A stretch of DNA of 64,000 nt from Marsupella aquatica (lineage: Eukaryota > Marchantiophyta). The notes beneath the pieces were generated by a model. That model saw nothing but the letters and a program-made list of their open reading frames with translations. It had not been told where the DNA came from and did not search any database. A program made the position numbers and the translations under genes. Location of the stretch: the NCBI GenBank assembly GCA_973895155.1, contig OZ316892.1, forward strand, positions 27,528,001 through 27,592,000. Reading direction: 5' to 3'. Shown here in pieces: positions 57,320 to 64,000 of the stretch. Numbering within the stretch: position 1 is the stretch's first letter; every line of letters begins with the position of its first letter.

Positions 57320-60300
57320 ATGGTGAGTCGGTCTCCTTGGCCATGTCTTCTGTTGCGATTTGGTGACGACGTCTGGTTTGAAAGAAGGCCTCTCTTGTTG
57401 TTACGATTGAGACAAGATGTCTATGGAATGTGTCGATGTCTTGTTCGAAGTAGGCGACGTCGGTTTTCGTTTGCACAGAGATGTCTTTAATGAGTGTCGA
57501 TGTCTAGGTTAAAGAGTCTCATCAACTTTTGTGAATTTGTAGTTCACATCAGTCCCCCAAGATGGGAACTAGTTCTCTGTGGTAAAGTTTAGACAGCGCG
57601 GTCGTGGATCGTTAAGCCTCGATCTGGTCCATATCTCATGGCCAGAGGCATGTCTTTGGTTAGGCAGTAGCGTTAGTTCGATCCGGAGGTTGTGAAGACC
57701 AATATGTTGAGCTGTTTGTATGGATTCCGGGATGAGATAGTGCCCGGTCCTTTGGCTGCGGACTTTTCTCCGTTTCATTGTTGAAGTTCCGCCATTCTTT
57801 GTGTTTCCTTACAGTTTTGCCGACTGGTAGTTCATTTGTGGGAGGTTGTCTTCTAGATTGCGTTTTGCTTTCAGATTTCGCGGATGTCGTCCTTCGTGAC
57901 AGCTCGTTAGGTCGAAAATGAGGCCGAAGTGTGGTTCATGCCTACAGTTTGTGTCGGTCCATCTACTTTATGCGACTTGATCTGTGGTCCAAACGTAGAG
58001 ATGTCGCGGTTCCAGTTCCGAATCTTTCAGTCTCGAAATTCTTCTCTGTCTAGCTGAAAACTGTCTACCCTGTTCTGCTGCACCCACTGCTTATGCAACT
58101 GAAAGATGATATTTTGGATGGTGTTCGCCTGTTGCAGTAGACTCCAGATGAAAAGTTATGTTGGAATTGTTTTAAAGCGGGATACTGGATTAGGGTTTGA
58201 CGATATTTGTAGGAGATCTTGTTTTCCGATAGAATCGTGTTCCGTCTCTTCCTTTTCACAACTCTGTGGTGATGAAATATGGCGGAAGATCCGTCTAGGT
58301 TTCGGGTACAGTCAGTTTACATGTAAAGTTGTTTTTAACTCTCTCCTCCATGCATGGCTGCAGGTGAAGTTTACTATCGATGAGTTGCGGAGGATCATGG
58401 ACAAGAAACATAACATTAGAAACATGTCCGTGATTGCTCATGTGGACCACGGTAAGTCTGCCTGCGTCCCTATTTTCTTGCAGAATCTAATTTTCTCCGA
58501 CGTGATTGTTTTTGTTGATGGCTCTGCTTTAGTACTACCACATGATTGTATATAATCTGTGTTCATCTTTGTCCATGGTGGTTGTTGGGTTGCTTCTTGT
58601 GCTGGCTGTGTACTTGCGCACTCAGCTTTTTTCTTCTTCATTTTGTCATCATGAAGCACTGTTTGATTCATTCTCATCCTCTTGGGTATCACTTGGGTTG
58701 TGGACTTCCACTGCCATGGCTTATTATGAGTTTGTCTGTTTGTAGAAATACTCAGGGAATTTGTTTCTTGTGGTTGCTCTTGAGATGTACTCGAAGCTTC
58801 TCATATATTCATTTTACATCTTATTACACATTTAACTTCAAGTGTAATTCCATATCTCGATTGTTGAAATGTGGAACTTTGCAACCATGGTCCACAATGG
58901 ATCTGCCACTCGATCAACTGGATGGAGAGAATTCTAACTCTTCAGTGTACTCTTGGCCTTCTTGTTACAGGAAAGTCTACCTTGACAGACTCTCTCGTGG
59001 CCGCTGCTGGGATTATTGCCCAGGAGACCGCCGGGGATGTTCGACTGACCGATACTCGTGCCGATGAGGCCGAGCGTGGCATCACCATCAAATCGACGGG
59101 AATCTCTTTGTATTATGAGATGTCTGATGCATCGTTGAAGGACTACACTGGAGAGAAAGACGGTGCGGATTACTTGATCAACCTCATCGATTCTCCCGGA
59201 CATGTCGACTTTTCTTCGGAAGTTACGGCTGCCCTCCGAATCACAGACGGAGCGCTGGTTGTGGTCGATTGCGTGGAGGGGGTGTGTGTACAAACTGAGA
59301 CCGTGCTTCGGCAGGCACTTGGTGAGAGGATCCGGCCCGTCCTGACAGTGAATAAGATGGATCGCTGTTTCTTAGAGTTGCAAGTCGATGGTGAGGAAGC
59401 TTATCAGACATTCCAGCGTGTCATCGAGAATGCCAACGTCATCATGGCAACCTACGAAGATAAGTTGCTAGGAGATGTTCAGGTCTACCCCGAGCAAGGG
59501 ACAGTTGCGTTCTCAGCCGGTTTGCACGGTTGGGCATTCACCCTGACTAATTTTGCAAAGATGTACTCCAGCAAGTTTAAGGTCGACACGAAGAAGATGA
59601 TGGAGAGGCTCTGGGGAGAGAATTTCTTTGATCCGGCAACAAAAAAATGGACAAAGAAAGGCACGGGGTCCCCCTCTTGTAAGCGTGGGTTTGTACAGTT
59701 CTGCTACGACCCCATCAAGCAGCTCATAAACATATGCATGAACGACCAAAAGGACAAATTATGGCCCATGCTGGATAAGTTGGGAATTGGTCTGAAGGGT
59801 GATGAGAAGGACTTGATGGGGAAGCACTTGATGAAGCGTGTGATGCAGACGTGGTTGCCTGCCGCTGCTGCCCTGTTGGAGATGATGATATATCACTTGC
59901 CTTCTCCGGCAACTGCACAGAAGTATCGTGTGGAGAATTTGTACGAGGGTCCCCTTGATGATCAGTATGCCAATGCCATCAGGAACTGTGACCCCGACGG
60001 TCCTCTGATGCTGTACGTGTCCAAAATGATTCCCGCTTCCGACAAAGGAAGGTTTTTTGCTTTCGGTCGTGTGTTTGCAGGAAAGGTATCTACAGGTGTG
60101 AAGGTGAGAATTATGGGTCCGAATTACGTGCCCGGCGGGAAGAAGGATTTGTACACGAAGTCCGTGCAGCGGACTGTTATCTGGATGGGAAGGAAACAGG
60201 AGTCAGTGGAGGATGTGCCATGCGGGAACACTGTTGCTCTTGTGGGCCTGGACCAGTTTATCACTAAGAATGCTACCCTGACCAACGAGAAGGAGGTGGA

Positions 60301-61411
60301 CGCTCATCCCATCAGAGCAATGAAGTTCTCTGTATCTCCTGTCGTCCGTGTTGCCGTTGTGTGCAAAGTTGCATCCGACTTGCCGAAGCTCGTGGAAGGT
60401 TTGAAGCGATTGGCTAAGTCAGATCCCATGGTTGTCTGTACTATTGAGGAATCCGGCGAGCACATCATTGCAGGAGCCGGTGAGCTTCACCTCGAAATTT
60501 GTCTGAAGGATTTACAGGAGGATTTCATGGGGGGAGCTGAGATCGTCGTGTCTGATCCTGTAGTTGCTTTTAGGGAGACTGTAATGGAGAAGTCTAACCA
60601 CACGGTCATGAGCAAGTCGCCCAATAAGCATAATCGTCTGTACTTCGAAGCCAGGCCTCTAGAAGAAGGGCTTCCAGAAGCCATCGATGATGGACGTGTT
60701 GGCCCCAGAGATGACCCCAAAGTAAGGAGTCAAATCCTTGCCGGGGAGTTTGGATGGGACAAAGATCTAGCCAAGAAGATTTGGTGCTTCGGGCCTGACA
60801 CAACTGGACCGAACATGGTGGTCGATATGTGTAAGGGAGTCCAGTACTTGAATGAAATTAAGGACTCCGTGGTGGCTGCTTTTCAGTGGGCAACCAAGGA
60901 AGGAGTCCTTGCCCAGGAGAACATGCGTGGTATCGCCTTCGAGGTTTGCGACGTGGTTCTGCACGCTGATGCCATCCATAGAGGTGGAGGACAGATCATG
61001 CCCACCGCCAGGCGTGCTATGTATGCAGCCCAGCTGACGGCCAAGCCCAGGCTCATGGAGCCAATTTACCTGGTGGAGATCCAGGCTCCTGAGCAGGCTC
61101 TGGGGGGTATTTATGGTGTGCTCAATCAAAAGCGTGGCCATGTGTTCGAGGAGATCCAGAGACCAGGAACCCCCTTGTACAATATCAAAGCTTACTTACC
61201 CGTCATTGAGTCCTTCGGATTTTCTAGTGCCCTTCGAGCATCAACATCCGGGCAGGCTTTCCCTCAGGCGGTTTTCGATCACTGGGAGCTCATGATGAGT
61301 GACCCTGCTGATGGTACTACGCAGTCGGGAACAATTGTGACAGACATCAGGAAGAGAAAGGGGATGAAGGATCAAATAACTGCCCTCTCTGAGTATGAAG
61401 ACAGGCTGTAA
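57320..61411 (+). CDS. EF2: Translation elongation factor 2 (eEF2), 3 coding exons
   Basis: eEF2 is the cytosolic GTPase that drives ribosomal translocation. Coding exons are 57320-57322 (the ATG only), 58364-58451 and 58971-61411. Introns are GT-AG (GTGAGT..GCAG and GTAAGT..ACAG), the second in phase 1 inside Gly31. The product is 843 residues, the standard plant length. Motifs seen are AHVDHGKST (26-34), the switch region [22 protein letters not shown] and the SAG loop. The diphthamide site is His700 in DAIHRGGGQ, and the C-terminal domain is complete. No truncation or missing catalytic residue is seen. The long first intron (1,041 bases) and the telo-boxes upstream fit a strongly expressed housekeeping gene. 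The 5' untranslated exon probably lies within about 57.0-57.32 kb. Confidence 0.97.
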
Positions 61412-61663
61412 ACTAGGGCTGTAGTGTCCCGCGGACTCTCTTTTACGTGTGCTGGAACATCAGTGCCTTCAATTCTGTTGGATCACTCGTTGAGAGTGTT
61501 GAAATTCCGGATATTGTTAACGGAAATTGAACAACAATGGGAGGGTGAATTTTGTATTGCTTGTCATTCTTGATAGGTAGCTAGTATTGTATGTGCTGCT
61601 GAGCCATGGCCTCTTCGAGAAATATGTCATGGAAAGTCGCCCTCTGGTCGGTGTGGTGATTTG

Positions 61664-61669
61664 AATAAA
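61664..61669 (+). terminator. Likely eEF2 polyadenylation signal
   Basis: AATAAA lies about 253 bases after the eEF2 stop, within a T-rich context (TTGAATAAAATTTTGCAG). This is a normal position for a plant near-upstream element. Cleavage site not determined. Confidence 0.5.
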
Positions 61670-61699
61670 ATTTTGCAGTCGTCAGCGAAGAATGTCATG

Positions 61700-64000
61700 A
61701 GTGCTAACGAGTATTTCTGTACAGGCCAGTTCTGTCACGGGCGTCATCGATAGATTTCGTGTAGGTTGTTCAAGGAATTATATTATGTCCAAATTGTCCG
61801 GAGTCCGGAGGTTCTGCACGCTGTACCATAAGGGTTAGGATCGTTCCGTCCTCACTTCTATTTCAGAGTTGCACACCACTATCGTTCTCATCAGCATCAA
61901 CCTCCTCCGTGTCTCAAGACGGGGTGATTCGTGTAGTCACTCCCACCCAACTTTTAGTCTGGAGAAGGTAGAGATGGTGGTGACTAAGCAGATCGATAGC
62001 TTAGAATTATATTTCCTCCATTTAGATTAGACGAATGATCCGATCTTCATCGTGGTTTGCATCATCCCCAGATCCTAACAACTGGGTGAAACCAGACCTG
62101 CTCCAGGGCAACTTCGGCTTCACTAGGACAATTTAGAGATGGCTAGATCTTTATCCAAGCGTGTCTCGGTAATTAGCTGAACCGATCGCCATCGACTGAA
62201 CATGGGGACCGGTTGCTATCGTGGCACACCCAAGCATATGTCATGCAGGAGATGCACGGCGAGTTATAGGTTTCTTTCCGGTTCCCTTTTGACCTTTTAT
62301 CTGGAGGTGGGCTCTCCTCATGTTGCACGTAGGCATGGAACATCTATTGTAGGTAACGTCAAGTAAGATGGACGCCATTCGTGCCTACATGTCCAATTTA
62401 TAGAGAGATACTCACATGAAAAGACGCTTGAGATGAGAGTGCAAGAAGCCCGACTACAACCTGATTTGATGCCTTCATGACTGGCACATCTTTGGGAACA
62501 CGGGTCAGGGGAACAGTGGCTGTCCATCTAATTTCTGGCCCATAAAACCCCCCTGAATCCACAAGATGTAGGACGTCGTCAGATGGAGAGTTTACTAAGT
62601 CATACTTTCAACCCGTTTTGCAGCTGCACCAATTTCAGCAGTAAACGCTGCCAGTGCCCCTTTTAATTAACTCCATAGAATCAACTCCAACTACCTCTCT
62701 GGGAGCTTGCCGCAGAACAAGCTGAAATGTGAATCTATCACCCAGTAAACGAGAGAATTATTTGGTCATGACAATCAAGACCGTGCTGACAGAGAAGAGC
62801 TGCTGTAGCGTCGTGCAAAGCGCAACCATATGTCGAGATCACAACAAATGCTCCAGAGCGACTACCAGGAGCAGGTGCACGGTAAAGATTGTGGTGACAA
62901 GTGTGAAGTTTTTTCATTTATATTTTGTTCGGTTTTTCAATGGCGTTTCCACTCACCAAGTTGTCGCCTGCTGACGAGGCGGTTCGGTATGGATTTCTCT
63001 TTCACTATAACACAGCCAGACCATTGGTTTAGGGCTGTGAATTGAAGCGCCGGTAACATGCAAGACAGCTCCAAATCTCAAGACTGCCCACCTAAAATAG
63101 TACATCAGGCATGCCACAAATGCTGAAAACACTAGTTACAATGACAAACACTCATAACAATAATCAAGCCTGGGTGTTGGAGGCGTGTGGGAACCTCTGA
63201 CTTGCGCCAAGGTTGTTATACTATACATACTTTCTTTAAGTGCTACTCTCCATGACAAAACCTGAATCAACCAAGTTTCACCATTTTCAGTATCTTTTTA
63301 CTGAAATTGTGGAGCAAAGTCTCATCCTAGAGAAGAGGAATGTGGAAAGCCTTCAACATTTCTCCTTCTCTATGGCCAGTGATGGTTCTCCTTCTCTATG
63401 GCCAATGATGGTTTAAACTAAATTCCTTGGTCATGAATCACAATAAGCAACATAGAATTCAACATTTTACTGCTGTCATTTAGCTAAATCAAGATGTGGT
63501 TGAAAGGGGGTCTGTGCAATGTTATTTCAATTACATCTATCACATGACTCAAATCTCTTCTTGGAGAAATAAAGTTGTGACACGTCTCCCTTAAACAGGG
63601 CCATGGGTTCGTCTATTAGGGTCAAACTCATGCACAGTTCAAGTTCCAACATGCCCAAATCCAAGACGTGGAACGTTGGTTTGTCACTCTTGCTTGGGTG
63701 AACCATGATGAAAACAACAAGGAGAAAGAACCATAGCGGAATTATCCCTTGCACAACAATTGTACTGCAAAAAGCCAATATTGCATTCCCTATTCAATCG
63801 TTGAGATCAGCCATTATTTCCTTGTTTTTAGAAATCCGCGACGTTGGCAACTTAATGTAAAAGGAGGGCACGAATTCTACAACAGGAGAAGGCGTTTGGC
63901 ATATCCTTCAGTTCAAATAGTCAGTTGTCTGGTACTTTCTAGTGAATTTCCCTCCATTGTGGATTCAATGGCAAAGGACGGTAGGGGACTTTCAAAGTTT
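61700..64000. other. Downstream intergenic sequence, no gene
   Basis: Only short open frames. A 26-bp tandem duplication starting CTCCTTCTCTATGGCCA lies at 63362-63387 and 63388-63413. Confidence 0.55.

Noticed and set aside
57024-57476. 150-codon minus-strand frame over the eEF2 leader
   Set aside because: It lies antisense to the inferred 5' untranslated exon and first intron and has a low-complexity Arg-rich product, so it is a shadow.
58871-58970. In-frame upstream extension of the eEF2 main exon
   Set aside because: It is intron sequence. Splicing 58451 to 58971 restores the conserved AHVDHGKST motif exactly, and the extension has no eEF2 similarity.

Overview
The window is nuclear DNA of a land plant. 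Three genes show this: a YUCCA-type flavin monooxygenase with GT-AG introns, an 843-residue plant-type eEF2 preceded by telo-box motifs, and a GIL1/IRKI (DUF641) gene. Two HSPA12-like HSP70 copies, short genes with few introns and long AT-rich gene-poor spacers suggest a bryophyte or another early-diverging land plant. That last step is inference from general knowledge; no species can be named from the sequence.

Layout. 1-4.75 kb is AT-rich with no supportable gene. 4.99-6.50 kb is a three-exon YUCCA gene (+). 6.5-24.8 kb is mostly gene-poor and holds minisatellites, tandem duplications, a tRNA-derived SINE-like element and one unassigned ORF. 24.87-25.45 kb is an intron-less 192-residue protein of unknown function.

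The most distinctive region is 22.5-46.0 kb. It is a tandem segmental duplication with units at about 26.0-35.15 kb (A) and 35.15-45.96 kb (B), plus a partial unit at 22.5-24.2 kb (0). Each full unit carries an HSPA12-like gene on the minus strand and a GIL1/IRKI-like gene on the plus strand, divergently arranged around about 4 kb of repeat-rich spacer. In unit A both genes are broken by frameshifts, and the HSP70 copy also has a stop codon. In unit B both are open. The 5' flanks of both unit B genes carry fresh tandem duplications, of about 125 bp and 108 bp.

46-57 kb holds a predicted plastid protein with a DUF3820-like domain (49.36-50.24 kb), tRNA-like hairpin repeats, a hairpin flanked by 13-bp direct repeats, a strongly degenerate array of about 28-bp units (52.2-53.07 kb) and a second copy of a dispersed repeat from 17.1 kb. 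57.3-61.4 kb is the eEF2 gene, whose first coding exon is the ATG alone. The last 2.6 kb has no recognisable gene.

The functions are housekeeping translation (eEF2), auxin synthesis (YUCCA), a chaperone-like ATPase (HSPA12) and a light/growth signalling family (GIL1/IRKI). Nothing in the window ties these into one pathway. The HSPA12-GIL1 pair is the only gene arrangement that repeats as a unit.
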